A model generated the notes under the pieces. That model ran no database searches. It saw only the letters and a program-made list of their open reading frames with translations, and was not told the DNA's origin. 64,000 bases of DNA from Defluviicoccus sp. (GTDB lineage Bacteria > Pseudomonadota > Alphaproteobacteria > Rhodospirillales > Defluviicoccaceae), in NCBI GenBank assembly GCA_029624735.1, contig JARSSM010000001.1:62001-126000 (forward strand). Reading direction: 5' to 3'. Numbering within the stretch: the stretch's first letter is position 1; each line of letters opens with the position of its first letter. This document shows positions 26,229 through 35,373 of the stretch, piece by piece. Position numbers and translations under genes: made by a program.

Positions 26229-28523
26229 CTACTTCAGACTTGCGTAATGCGTAATAATAGTTTCACTATGACTCTGAAAGTCCTGTTGGTCGAAGTCGCT
26301 AACAAAGTGTCTCGTTCGCAGGATATTCGCAAGGCGCAATACCTCTTCTCTCATAAGATCCCGGTGTCTTACCATTCCCCACTCCCGCTTATCCCCAACG
26401 AAAAGCACCCAAATATACGTGTCCAAATAATTATCCGGCCAATACTCCGGCGCCCCGAATAAGTGCCTACACTCTTCCTGGAACCTATCGAACAGTGAAG
26501 GAATTTTGTCGGGAGTGCTTAGAGCGCCGGTATCGGCGTCAATGTCCAGCAACTGAGCCGTGTGGTAGCACACGTTATTAAACAAATCCGCCCTTTCCGG
26601 ATGAGGAGAAGGCACAATCTTCGCCTGTTCTTCGGCCCGGGTCCGAAATCGGTCCACAAGTTCACCCAAATGCCCCCGCTTCGTTAAATACCCACCTGAC
26701 CGGCCCAGGGCAATTTCTTCGTGCCACCTCATCCTATATAAATCTTTAAGAATTTCACTGAATAGACGAAGCCCCATTACCGGATTACCGTCCACCTCGG
26801 CGGAGCGCGCCATCGTAATGTCAAAGAGCCCCACGAACCCAGCCTCTATACGTTCTAGAGAGGGCTCGTTGTGCCTGCAACACTTAGAAAACAGATAGGC
26901 GCCTTCCACCATCGCACTGTCACCTACCTCTGTGCGACGTGCAACATCTTGCGCCATTCTAACGCACCGCGTCGCCTCCTTCCACGCACCCAAACTCGAT
27001 AGAACATAAGCAGCTGTAAGGTACCACTCATATTCATATTCGGGGACTTTAACACCTACCGCGAAGAAGACCCTTTCGTCTGCCAGTCCCGTAAGGCTCG
27101 CCCACGGGTCATCTTTCGTCAGCGCCAGCTGATTGTAAAGCCGCGTTTGACTAAAATACATAACGAATGGCATCGGCGTTCCGTGCGAGGTCCTCAAGCG
27201 AATTGTCTTGTCCCACGAGCCACGTCGGGGCAAAGCCGACATCTGAGGTAAAACTCCCGCGTCTCTGACAGCCGCCTGTATTTCCGGTGACAAAATCGTC
27301 GTGATAAAGAAGTGAGCTCGCTCCAGACCCCCAAAGAGAGCGCTAAACTTAACAAAGGTCGACTCACGTTCAAACCGATGGCTCTTTGCGACTCGAATAA
27401 GTAGTGACGTGACCGCCTCGTCCCCCGCACGTTCGACCACCTGACGAGACGAAATCAACGTACTATAGCCTCGCCACAGCGCATTCAGATTAGCATTTAG
27501 ATTCGCCAAAATCCTATTCAGCGTTTCCCTAGGGCTAAATCGGGTCGATGTGTATCCCCCAACCAAAGAAAATGTCTTTCGCCATCTAGATAGCTGCTCC
27601 CTAACGCGCACGGAATCGTTGTTTTCTACGTCCGACAAAAAGCCTATTAGAGCTCTCGGGTGCCTAAGAACGTGCCCACCTGCTGCCTCCCACAGTCCGG
27701 CTTTCACTTCGACCGCGAATATTGAATGCATCCACCGACTACGCGTAATAAGGCACACCCGTTTACGGGTCGACTCACGTAGCTGCCGAGCGTTGATCGC
27801 GTAGACCAGCGCGATAGCCTCCGCGTCGTTATAGTTTGATGAGTCAACGTTTGGGCGGTAGCGGCCTAGTTCCTTTCGCCAACGGTCAAAGGTAGGCTCG
27901 TCCCGCTCGATCGTTGACTCAGTTATTAGGCTAACCTGTCGCAGTCGTTCTGTAGCCAACCTATTTAAGACATCTAGCTTACTTTCCTTAACAGTTTGCA
28001 GAATGGGATTTCGTGCAACTATCTCGTTGACCCTTTGCGCGTCATCCGCAGTGAGCGTGCCTCCAGAGTCACTAACTCGGCGCGCTATGCTTTCCAGCAG
28101 TGCGTAATCGGTAGTACGCTGAAACTCACCGGCCGCCGTAGGCTGGAAGTTGCGAAAGGAGCGCCTCACTTCTTTTGTGCGGACAAAGTCGTAGTAGTCG
28201 GAGAGGTCACGCGCATAAGGTTTAAGCAAATACAGCTCAGTAAAGTGCTGAAAAAGAACCTGCTCCATAACGATTGTATGCAACTGGTCCATATCCAGAA
28301 TAGACATCTCTCTCCCAGCGTCTTCCAGTGTCTTGGGAAGCCAAGAAAACGAGCGATGGGCACCATTCACGTAACCGTAAATCTCAGAAAAATCGACGCA
28401 GTAAAATACTTCTCCTTCTTGCTCCTCATATTCTAGGTCGCAGATAAGCTGACCGATCTCCTCCGCAACATTGTGGGAAAAGCGCTGGTAGTATTCGAGA
28501 AGTGCACTGGCTTTGTCACTCAT
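26229..28523 (-). CDS. Large protein with N-terminal PIN-like nuclease signature and helical (TPR-like) C-terminal half
   Basis: The product is 764 residues. Around residue 44, FYCVDFSEIYGYV has the strand-Asp pattern that starts PIN nucleases. At 232-246, NDAEAIALVYAIN resembles the second acidic helix. At 256-265, VCLITRSRWM resembles the 'LlTrS' strand, and RHPRAL follows at 287. From about 500 on the sequence is helical with a TPR-like stretch (EWYLTAAYVLSSLGAWKEAT). The assignment is by motif only. Two starts are possible: 28586 overlaps the upstream gene by 50 bases; 28523 (chosen) leaves 13 bases. Composition is AT-richer than flanking genes. Role unknown; a nuclease effector is an inference. 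Confidence 0.6.
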   Translation of the reverse strand: MSDKASALLEYYQRFSHNVAEEIGQLICDLEYEEQEGEVFYCVDFSEIYGYVNGAHRSFSWLPKTLEDAGREMSILDMDQLHTIVMEQVLFQHFTELYLLKPYARDLSDYYDFVRTKEVRRSFRNFQPTAAGEFQRTTDYALLESIARRVSDSGGTLTADDAQRVNEIVARNPILQTVKESKLDVLNRLATERLRQVSLITESTIERDEPTFDRWRKELGRYRPNVDSSNYNDAEAIALVYAINARQLRESTRKRVCLITRSRWMHSIFAVEVKAGLWEAAGGHVLRHPRALIGFLSDVENNDSVRVREQLSRWRKTFSLVGGYTSTRFSPRETLNRILANLNANLNALWRGYSTLISSRQVVERAGDEAVTSLLIRVAKSHRFERESTFVKFSALFGGLERAHFFITTILSPEIQAAVRDAGVLPQMSALPRRGSWDKTIRLRTSHGTPMPFVMYFSQTRLYNQLALTKDDPWASLTGLADERVFFAVGVKVPEYEYEWYLTAAYVLSSLGAWKEATRCVRMAQDVARRTEVGDSAMVEGAYLFSKCCRHNEPSLERIEAGFVGLFDITMARSAEVDGNPVMGLRLFSEILKDLYRMRWHEEIALGRSGGYLTKRGHLGELVDRFRTRAEEQAKIVPSPHPERADLFNNVCYHTAQLLDIDADTGALSTPDKIPSLFDRFQEECRHLFGAPEYWPDNYLDTYIWVLFVGDKREWGMVRHRDLMREEVLRLANILRTRHFVSDFDQQDFQSHSETIITHYASLK

Positions 28524-28536
28524 CGCGGGTCCGTCA

Positions 28537-29559
28537 TTATTGACATCTGAAGACTTCAGGCAGCGCTCGCTCCCTTCGCCGCTCATAGATCTTTAAACCC
28601 TCGATAGCTCGGCCTCTTCCGAGAGGAATTTCTGACATCCGCGTTTTGGTTTTTCTGTGGTACAAGAAGTACGCATCTGCAACCAAGTCATCGTCCAAAG
28701 AACTCCCTCCGCCGGCCCGATACTCCGACTCGAGTGCGTCGGAAGACTCCTCATGAAAACGCAACGTCTCTGGCACGAGGCCGAATAGCACGTCTTGAGT
28801 TCCGAAGTCACGCTGAACAACTACCGGTGAGGAGTGTGGATCTTGTATAAAGTACAGCATGAGGTGTGCGACGGCGTTCGCGTCTAGCGAGTCAAGCAAA
28901 AAAGGAACGTCAGCAGCGGAAAAGTGGCGCCAAAACATTTCAGCTAGACTCTGTCTGTCAAAGTAGTCTTCGTGTTCGCCGATAGTCTCAAGTACCCGGC
29001 TGAGTAGGCGTAGCGCTTCGCTACGGCGTACCTTTACCAACCTAAAAAATATGGTTGGTCGATACCGCCACAACGACTCGCGGCCAAATAGATCACGCGA
29101 TGACTCGAAAAAGTCATCCAGATAAAGGAAGTCGCATACGCAATCAATCAATATATCTGCGCAGTTATGTAGGAATGTCTCGTTATATCGAAGCGTCTGG
29201 TCGCTAAGGAGGGTGTATGAGACATATCCAGCGACGCGCGAGTGAACCGCGCGAGCTAGTATAGCTAGGTCGTTAAGTTGTGAAAGCGCCCTGGGCAACT
29301 GGTCCTGGTGATCTCGGCGAGACCAAGCGCCGCTAACCCAGTGCGACATACACTCTCCTACAGCAGCCCGGAGTCTGTCGCGGATATCTTCGTCGGTAAG
29401 GCCATCATAAACCCTGATAATCTGGGTACTGAGAAATTCCTGTGGCCCCGTCTCTACAGAACCATAGTCGCCCGAAAAATAGGCGCGCGAGAGCCATGTG
29501 GCTATCTCCCCTATATTCGGCTGCGAAATGACTTGCTGAAGTGAGTAAATCGTGGTCAT
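28537..29559 (-). CDS. Unrecognised helical protein of the island operon
   Basis: The product is 340 residues and predicted mainly alpha-helical, acidic, with no signal peptide, transmembrane segment or motif that I recognise. The first half has aromatic-rich segments (FLYLDDFFESSRDLFGRESL; MFWRHFSAADVPFLLDSLDA). The C-terminal tail is Arg-rich (YERRRERALP). The start overlaps the upstream gene's stop in an ATGA, so the two are translated together, which argues for a complex. The codon composition is AT-rich like its operon partners. Confidence 0.6.
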   Translation of the reverse strand: MTTIYSLQQVISQPNIGEIATWLSRAYFSGDYGSVETGPQEFLSTQIIRVYDGLTDEDIRDRLRAAVGECMSHWVSGAWSRRDHQDQLPRALSQLNDLAILARAVHSRVAGYVSYTLLSDQTLRYNETFLHNCADILIDCVCDFLYLDDFFESSRDLFGRESLWRYRPTIFFRLVKVRRSEALRLLSRVLETIGEHEDYFDRQSLAEMFWRHFSAADVPFLLDSLDANAVAHLMLYFIQDPHSSPVVVQRDFGTQDVLFGLVPETLRFHEESSDALESEYRAGGGSSLDDDLVADAYFLYHRKTKTRMSEIPLGRGRAIEGLKIYERRRERALPEVFRCQ

Positions 29560-30503
29560 GAAGCTGATCGGCCTGCGAGTTCATGTACGCGCGAAATGTC
29601 CTCGTCGCGCGCTGGGCTGCAAAGGTCATTCCAGTTTATTGCGCCGCGGTGAGTAATCCGCCCAAGCATTATGAGGTTTATATCTGAAGAGAAAACGATA
29701 GGAGCTGCGACGTACTCAGATACACCTTCAGTGAGAGAGCGAAGGTCAACGGTGCGACCGGGCGCACTTGGGTCGGGTGTACTTCTATAAACGATGCAAG
29801 TGCCAGCGTCAAAAACGGTCGGCTTGTGGAGAGCATGAGTGGTTAGACAAGCGGAAGGAATGACCTGAGCAATTAATAACTGATCGTCGGCGTGGTGCGC
29901 CAAGCCTAGCAAATCACGCGCCAGGGAGGCCCGCTTATCAACTCGACAGGCAGCAAGGTGCCCATCAAGTTCGTCGCCAGGAGCAAGCCAGAGTATGTTC
30001 CGGCGGTGCCCTCCCAAGAAAGTTGAGGACTTTAATGTAGCATTGTATCGGGTCTGGGAGGAACGCTTCAGTTGCATTAAGCGCTCATAGGTATCTGTGA
30101 TTGTTAGAAGCCGTCCACCACCCGGATCATCCTGCAGGCCACCTAGGGAAGAGAAGTTAAAGTAGTGAGGCGAGATAATATCGGCAGCGTTTGAAATTCG
30201 CCAATACGTGCTACAGGTAGGAGTTAGAGTAGGTCCCTTAAGATCAAAACCATCCGCGATGACAGAGTCAGCAAGAGCGGAGTGCTCAGAAAAGGGAATA
30301 CCTAGCTTAGAGCTAGAGATAATAGATCGAGAAATGTTTTGCAAGAACTTAAGCCATACGGAGCGCTGAAGGGACGTGTTTAGAATATCTGTCAGAAGGT
30401 TTTGCACAAAAACGTTGCCGCGAGGAGTATCCTTGCATGAGCGCATCCAAGCGAATGCGGGACTCAGAACTACGTCGGCAGGTCCATCGGTGGAAAGCGT
30501 CAT
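29556..30503 (-). CDS. Unrecognised protein, first gene of the island operon
   Basis: The product is 315 residues. I do not recognise the family. A middle part contains LLTITDTYERLMQLKRS and RRNILWLAPGDELDGHLAAC, then HHADDQLLIAQVIPSACLTT with His-His and Asp residues that could bind metal. The C-terminal part (EGVSEYVAAPIVFSSDINLI) looks alpha/beta. The start is uncertain: the reading frame is open to a GTG at 30644, but the ATG at 30503 gives the plausible N-terminus; neither has a clear ribosome-binding site. Four-base overlap with the next gene suggests obligate co-translation. Confidence 0.5.
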   Translation of the reverse strand: MTLSTDGPADVVLSPAFAWMRSCKDTPRGNVFVQNLLTDILNTSLQRSVWLKFLQNISRSIISSSKLGIPFSEHSALADSVIADGFDLKGPTLTPTCSTYWRISNAADIISPHYFNFSSLGGLQDDPGGGRLLTITDTYERLMQLKRSSQTRYNATLKSSTFLGGHRRNILWLAPGDELDGHLAACRVDKRASLARDLLGLAHHADDQLLIAQVIPSACLTTHALHKPTVFDAGTCIVYRSTPDPSAPGRTVDLRSLTEGVSEYVAAPIVFSSDINLIMLGRITHRGAINWNDLCSPARDEDISRVHELAGRSAS

Positions 30504-31143
30504 CGGTTCAAATACAACAAATCGAGGGTCGAAACTCCTGATTCGTAAGCGCTGACGACGGTTGCGACGCGGCCAGCGGGAGCGAGATAGTACGGGGGAG
30601 TTTATCGTGGGTGTCGATGCGGCGGAAGGGTATTTTGGCACCACGATTGTTTTTCAGGTGGCGGAAGCCGGTTTGAATGCGCAATGAGTAGTTCGCGGGA
30701 GGCTCGGTTTCGATGCAGCTTGAGTTTTCCCCAAGAGTTCCATGGGAAATACGGTCATTTCCCTGGAGATGGCCCACCAGACTCGTTGATCATCGATGGC
30801 TCGCTGATTTGGTTGAGTTGCTCACACCAACCTTATTGAAGGAACCGATGGATGGCCAAGGAGATGATGACCCTTAGCGTCCTTGTGGAGAAGACCCTAG
30901 ACGCTGAGCGGTGCGCAAACTGATCGGCTTGTACATTGACGTTTATGGCCTGACAGGTACAGCCTCGGGTGGCGTTATCAGCTCGCGTAGGGCGGGTTCG
31001 ATGCGAAGCGCAACCCATCGGCAACATCCCGCCCGCAGAGGCTGAGGCAACTACTATGCAGCCCTGGCGCAATCCGCTATGGCCGCATGACTCAAATCAC
31101 CGAGCCTCCGGCAAACCGGGGGCGGTTCAATCAGAGGCCACCG
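30504..31143. other. Non-coding right flank of the island
   Basis: Between the operon start and tRNA-Leu(TAA) I find no intact gene. It should hold the operon promoter, though none is evident by eye. The segment 30852-30923 may be a transposase fragment, and stop codons interrupt all frames. The base composition changes from AT-rich to GC-rich near 30900-31000. Confidence 0.55.
30852..30923 (+). pseudogene. Possible IS256-family transposase N-terminal fragment
   Basis: The reading MAKEMMTLSVLVEKTLDAE resembles the first residues of IS256-type transposases (typically ...LLEKTPDADLLREM...), then runs into a stop. Only about 23 codons match by eye. If correct it is a small decayed copy that accompanies the island's right edge. 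Confidence 0.3.
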
Positions 31144-31229
31144 GCCCGCGTGGCGAAACGGCAGACGCTACGGACTTAAAATCCGTTTCCGGCAACGGAG
31201 TGGGGGTTCGAGTCCCCCCGCGGGCACCA
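31144..31229 (+). tRNA. tRNA-Leu (TAA)
   Basis: The acceptor stem GCCCGCG pairs with CGCGGGC, then A and an encoded CCA. The anticodon loop ACTTAAAAT carries TAA; a long variable arm and T-arm GGTTCGAGTCC are present. The tRNA is 25 bases from the convergent 3' end of mnmA and borders the AT-rich island at its 5' side. Confidence 0.95.
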
Positions 31230-31254
31230 GCGATAGCGCGGCCGGCACGCCTCG

Positions 31255-32388
31255 TTACGGCGCCGTCGGCACCGCTTCCGCGCCGCTGATCCAGCCGCCG
31301 CCCAGCACCCGCTCGCCGAGATAGAAAACGCACGCCTGGCCGGGGGCGACTGCATGCTGCGCGAGCTGGAGATGCACCCGCGCGCTGCCGTCGGCGGCAA
31401 GCACGACGCGCGCGTCAGCCAGGCCTTGAGTCGAGCGCAGCCGAACCTGAACCGCAATTCCCGCTGCGCGCTCAGCATCCGTCAGCGGATCGCCCAGCCA
31501 GTTGACCGCGCGCAGCGAGACGACGCTGCACGCCAGCGCCTCCCTGGGGCCGACGACGATGCGCCGCTCGGCCGGCTGCAGGCGGACGACATAGAGCGGT
31601 TCGCCGCCGGCGATACCGAGGCCCTTGCGCTGGCCGACGGTGTAGTGGTGGATGCCGGCGTGGCGGCCCAGCACGCGGCCGTCGAGGTGGACGATCTCGC
31701 CCGCTTGGGCCGCATCGGGGCGCAGCCTGGCGATGACGGCGCCATAATCACCCTCGGGCACGAAGCAGATGTCCTGGCTCGCCCGCTTTCGCGCGACCGG
31801 CACACTTAAGCGCGCGGCATGGGCGCGGGTTTCGGCCTTCGACAGGCCGCCCAAGGGAAAGTGCAGCCGCGCCAGTTGGGCGCGCGTGGTCGCGAACAGG
31901 AAGTAGCTCTGATCCCGGTTGCGGTCGCGGGCGCAGTGCAGCTCCGGCCCCCGCGTGCCGTCAACGCGCAGCGCGTAATGCCCGGTCGCGACCGCATCGG
32001 CGCCGAGGTCGCGCGCCGTCGCCAGCAGGTCGCCGAACTTCAAGTGCTGATTGCACAACACGCACGGGATCGGCGTCTCGCCGGCCAGATAGCTGTCGGC
32101 GAAGGATTCCATCACTTCGGCCCGAAAGCGCTCCTCGGCGTCGAGGACATAGTGCGGAATGCCGATCTGGTCGGCGATCGCGCGCGCATCGAGGATGTCG
32201 TCGGCGGCGCAGCAACTACCCGGCCGCCGCATCGCCTGGCCGTGATCGTAGAGCTGCAGCGTGATGCCGACGACATCGTAACCCGCTTCCTTGAGGAGCG
32301 CCGCCGAGGTAGCGGAATCGACCCCGCCCGACATGGCGACGACGACGCGGGTGCGGCCGCGCGGTTTCTTGAGGCCGAGATCGATCAT
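31255..32388 (-). CDS. mnmA: tRNA-specific 2-thiouridylase MnmA
   Basis: MnmA inserts sulfur at U34 of Glu, Gln and Lys tRNAs. The protein is 377 residues. The PP-loop ATP site is [13 protein letters not shown] at the N-terminus; the catalytic Cys pair lies in [14 protein letters not shown] and in [13 protein letters not shown]. The C-terminal beta barrels carry GQRKGLG. The start overlaps the stop of the cysteine desulfurase (ATGA), so sulfur donor and acceptor enzymes are made together, which fits the pathway. Confidence 0.96.
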   Translation of the reverse strand: MIDLGLKKPRGRTRVVVAMSGGVDSATSAALLKEAGYDVVGITLQLYDHGQAMRRPGSCCAADDILDARAIADQIGIPHYVLDAEERFRAEVMESFADSYLAGETPIPCVLCNQHLKFGDLLATARDLGADAVATGHYALRVDGTRGPELHCARDRNRDQSYFLFATTRAQLARLHFPLGGLSKAETRAHAARLSVPVARKRASQDICFVPEGDYGAVIARLRPDAAQAGEIVHLDGRVLGRHAGIHHYTVGQRKGLGIAGGEPLYVVRLQPAERRIVVGPREALACSVVSLRAVNWLGDPLTDAERAAGIAVQVRLRSTQGLADARVVLAADGSARVHLQLAQHAVAPGQACVFYLGERVLGGGWISGAEAVPTAP

Positions 32389-33515
32389 GCGCGGACCATC
32401 CGCGCGCGCGATCCGCGGGCGAGAAGGCGCTCGGCAACCCGTGCCCAGGCATTTGCGAAGCCCTCGACCGCAGCGCCGTCGGTCGCCCAGCCAAGGCTGA
32501 CGCGAACCGTGCCAGCGGCCACCTCCGGTTCAACCGCCATCGCCTGCAAGACGTCTGACACCTTGACCTTGCCGCTCGAGCACGCTGCGCCGGCACTCAC
32601 CGCGTAGCCTTCGAGATCGAGCGCGATGACGAGGGTTTCCGCGCGCACGCCGGGCAGGCTCAGGCACGCCGTGTTGGCGACGCGCGGGCTCGCAGCGGCA
32701 ATCACCACCGTTTCCGGCACCAGCGCCGTGACAAGGCTTTCCAGATGGTCGCGCAGAGGGGCGAGGAGAGCGGGCTCCTCAAGCCCGGTGGCTTCCCGGG
32801 CAGCAGCCGCGAAGCCGGCGATGGCGGCAACGTTCTCGGTGCCGGCGCGGCGGCTGCGCTCCTGCCCGCCGCCCTTGATGAGCGGCCGGAAGCGCGTGCC
32901 GTCGAGGATGACAAGGGCGCCCACGCCTTGCGGCCCGCCCAGCTTGTGCGCGGAGAGGCTCATGCTCGCAACGCCGAGGCATTGCATGTCGATGGCAATC
33001 CGTCCGGCTGCCTGGACGGCATCGACGTGGAGGCGGGCGCCAAAGCGCCGCGCCAGCGCCGCCACGGCTTCGATGGGTTGGATGACGCCGGTCTCGTTGT
33101 TGACAGCCATCACCGCAACGAGCTCCGCCGGCTCTGGCCCGGCGAGCGCATCCTCCAGCGCAGCGAGGTCGACGACGCCGCACGGCAGCACCGGCAGCCG
33201 CTGCGCCTGCGGGACAGCCGCCAGAATGGAAGGGTGTTCGATCGCCGAGACCAGCACCCGCCCCGGCGCTGCCGCGTTGAGCGCGGCATTGTTGGCCTCC
33301 GTCGCGCCAGAGGTGAAGATGACGGCGCTCGGGGGCGCGTTCAGCAAACGGGCGACGTCCCCGCGCGCAGCCTCGATGATGCGCCTCGCGGCCCGGCCGA
33401 ACGCGTGCACCGATGACGGATTGCCAGCGATGGCAAGCGCCTCCACCATCGCCGCCCGTGCCGCGGGCTTTAGCGGTGCGCCGGCGTTATAGTCGAGGTA
33501 GGTCGGTGCCTGCAT
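32385..33515 (-). CDS. Cysteine desulfurase (NifS/IscS-like)
   Basis: The PLP enzyme (376 residues) takes sulfur from cysteine. The N-terminus [12 protein letters not shown] is typical. The PLP-binding Lys is in [16 protein letters not shown], and the active Cys is in [12 protein letters not shown]. The ATG at 33515 is chosen; an earlier start at 33563 would give an unusual N-terminal extension. It is followed by mnmA with a 4-base overlap, so it is the likely sulfur donor for tRNA 2-thiolation. It could also supply Fe-S assembly; no isc or suf genes are in this window. Confidence 0.93.
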   Translation of the reverse strand: MQAPTYLDYNAGAPLKPAARAAMVEALAIAGNPSSVHAFGRAARRIIEAARGDVARLLNAPPSAVIFTSGATEANNAALNAAAPGRVLVSAIEHPSILAAVPQAQRLPVLPCGVVDLAALEDALAGPEPAELVAVMAVNNETGVIQPIEAVAALARRFGARLHVDAVQAAGRIAIDMQCLGVASMSLSAHKLGGPQGVGALVILDGTRFRPLIKGGGQERSRRAGTENVAAIAGFAAAAREATGLEEPALLAPLRDHLESLVTALVPETVVIAAASPRVANTACLSLPGVRAETLVIALDLEGYAVSAGAACSSGKVKVSDVLQAMAVEPEVAAGTVRVSLGWATDGAAVEGFANAWARVAERLLARGSRARMVRA

Positions 33516-33570
33516 GCCTGGAATCTGGAAGCTCCGGCAGCCTGCCGCAAGCCGGACGTGCACGTACCGT

Positions 33571-33634
33571 CGTTAAGCCCAGCTGGCGTTAAGCCCAGCT
33601 GGCGTTCAGCCCAGCTGTCGCTCAGCCCAGGTGG
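33571..33634. repeat. Four tandem copies of a 16-bp unit over a stop codon
   Basis: The unit CGTTAAGCCCAGCTGG occurs twice exactly, then as CGTTCAGCCCAGCTGT, then CGCTCAGCCCAGGTGG. The last copy contains the final codons and the stop of the CDF transporter gene (stop at 33622-33624), so the array is an expansion of that gene's end into the intergenic region before the cysteine desulfurase. Confidence 0.88.
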
Positions 33635-34572
33635 ACAGCGGCCACAGGTGCGGCGCCGTGCGGCTCCCCATCGCAGGCAAGGCGGCATTCCGGCCCGTCG
33701 CCGCGTTCAACCTGGATGGTCGCATGCGCAATGCCAAACTGCTCGGCGAGATCGCCGGCCAGGCGGTCGAGGAAGGCGTCGTCGGGCGCCCCAGCGGGCA
33801 TCACGAGATGCGCGGTCAGCGCGACGCGGGTCGTGCTGAGCGCCCAGATGTGCAGATCGTGCAGTCCGCTGACGCCGGCGATCCCGCGCAGGTACGCCTC
33901 CACCCCGGCACGATCGATGTGCTGCGGCACGCCATCGATGGCGAGATGGAAGGAGGCGTGCAGCAAGCGCCAGCCCGAAACGCCGATGCCGACCGCAAGC
34001 AGGAGACTTGCCAGCGGATCGACCCACCGCCAGCCGGTCAGCACAAGGATCGCACCGACGATGATGACGGCGGCAGAGACCGCCGCATCGGCAACCATGT
34101 GCTGGAAGGCGGCCCGCACGTTGAGATCGCGATGCCGATCGCGCGCCAGCAGCCAGGCGGAGACGGCGTTGACGGCCAGCGCCAAAGCCGCCACCAGCAT
34201 GACGATGGTGCCGTCCGCGGCCGGCGGTGGATCGCGAAAGCGCTGCACGGCCTCCAGCATGAGGCCGCCTACGATGGTGAACAGCAGCACCGCGTTGACC
34301 AGCGCGGCGAGGATCGTCGCCCGGCCGAAGCCGTAGGTGCGCTGCGGTGATGGCGCGCGGCGCGCAAGCCCATCGGCACTCCAGGCCAGGAGCAACGAGC
34401 CGACATCGGCAAGGTTATGGGCGGCATCGGCGATCAGTGCCAGCGAGCCGGCCAGCACGCCAGCGGCAGCTTCGGCCGCGACAACCGCGAGGTTGAGAGC
34501 GACCGCTGGCGCAAACGGACGGCCGTGCGGATGCCCGTGCGGATCGCCATGCTGGTGGTCGTGTGCGGTCAC
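33622..34572 (-). CDS. Cation diffusion facilitator (CDF) metal transporter
   Basis: The inner-membrane transporter (316 residues) probably exports Zn or Co. A His-rich N-terminus (HDHQHGDPHGHPHGRP) is followed by six helices, with metal sites DAAHNLADVGS and HMVADAAVSA as the two HxxxD-like motifs, and a C-terminal cytoplasmic domain (GLHDLHIWALSTTRVALTAH). The GTG at 34572 overlaps the dsbB stop (GTGA) and gives the His-rich start; the frame is open upstream but unlikely to be used. It belongs to the dsbB-CDF-desulfurase-mnmA transcript. Confidence 0.92.
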   Translation of the reverse strand: MTAHDHQHGDPHGHPHGRPFAPAVALNLAVVAAEAAAGVLAGSLALIADAAHNLADVGSLLLAWSADGLARRAPSPQRTYGFGRATILAALVNAVLLFTIVGGLMLEAVQRFRDPPPAADGTIVMLVAALALAVNAVSAWLLARDRHRDLNVRAAFQHMVADAAVSAAVIIVGAILVLTGWRWVDPLASLLLAVGIGVSGWRLLHASFHLAIDGVPQHIDRAGVEAYLRGIAGVSGLHDLHIWALSTTRVALTAHLVMPAGAPDDAFLDRLAGDLAEQFGIAHATIQVERGDGPECRLACDGEPHGAAPVAAVHLG

Positions 34573-35108
34573 CGCTGGACGGCCGGTTGCCGGGGGCTGC
34601 TGAGCCGCCACAACCCCACCAGGGACGCGAGCGCAACCGCCGCCTGCACCAGCACATTGTAGCCGGCCAGCGAGACGCCAAACAGCCGCCAGACATTCTC
34701 GCCGCAGGCACGCCGGCCGCCGGCCGATTGCCGCAAGAGGTCCTGAAGATTCTGGCCGGTTGCGATCGAGGGGATCGTCCCCTCGCAGCCCGCGACGCCA
34801 GCCCACCACCGTTCCTCAACGCCGACGCTGTAAAACGCAAGCGCCGCACCGGCGGCGAGCACGAGAGCGCACAGCACGACCGCCCGCCCGCGCATCTGCG
34901 GCGACAGCGGCAGGACCAGCCCGCCGGCGGCGACAACTGCGACGATGACGTAAGGCACGCGCTGGTAGAGACAGAGAACGCACGGCTCGATCCCGAACAC
35001 ATGTTCCCCGATCAGCGCGATCACCAGCGCGCCGGCCCCGATCAGCATCAGCGCCGCCAGCAGCAGCCGTGTCCCGTCGCCGGCCATCGCATTACGAACG
35101 GCCCTCAT
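34569..35108 (-). CDS. dsbB: Disulfide bond formation protein B
   Basis: The membrane quinone-linked oxidase (179 residues) re-oxidises DsbA. Four transmembrane helices are evident. The first periplasmic Cys pair is CVLC (EPCVLCLYQRVPY), and the second pair is formed by Cys in GVAGCEGTIP and RRACGENVW. The start at 35108 has GGAGGGCGAA directly upstream. It is the first gene of the operon leading into the CDF transporter with a 4-base overlap. Confidence 0.95.
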   Translation of the reverse strand: MRAVRNAMAGDGTRLLLAALMLIGAGALVIALIGEHVFGIEPCVLCLYQRVPYVIVAVVAAGGLVLPLSPQMRGRAVVLCALVLAAGAALAFYSVGVEERWWAGVAGCEGTIPSIATGQNLQDLLRQSAGGRRACGENVWRLFGVSLAGYNVLVQAAVALASLVGLWRLSSPRQPAVQR

Positions 35109-35373
35109 TTCGCCCTCCGCGCCCCTGCCATCGACCGATACGTGCGATCACAAGGCGCCGGGTCAGATTAGCCCGTCTCTCCCCAACGGGCCAGACGCCT
35201 GTCCGCTGCATCCGCCCTTTGCCGTTCGCCGGCAGCAAGCCTATGATTTCGTGTTAAGCGTGCGGCGCTCCTGACAGGCGGCGCCGGCGGCGGCGTGCAA
35301 AGGAACCAAAGGGCCGGCACACCACGCCCGCCGTTCAAGTGCTTTCAGCCGGTGCCCGGGAGGCCGTTCTGAG

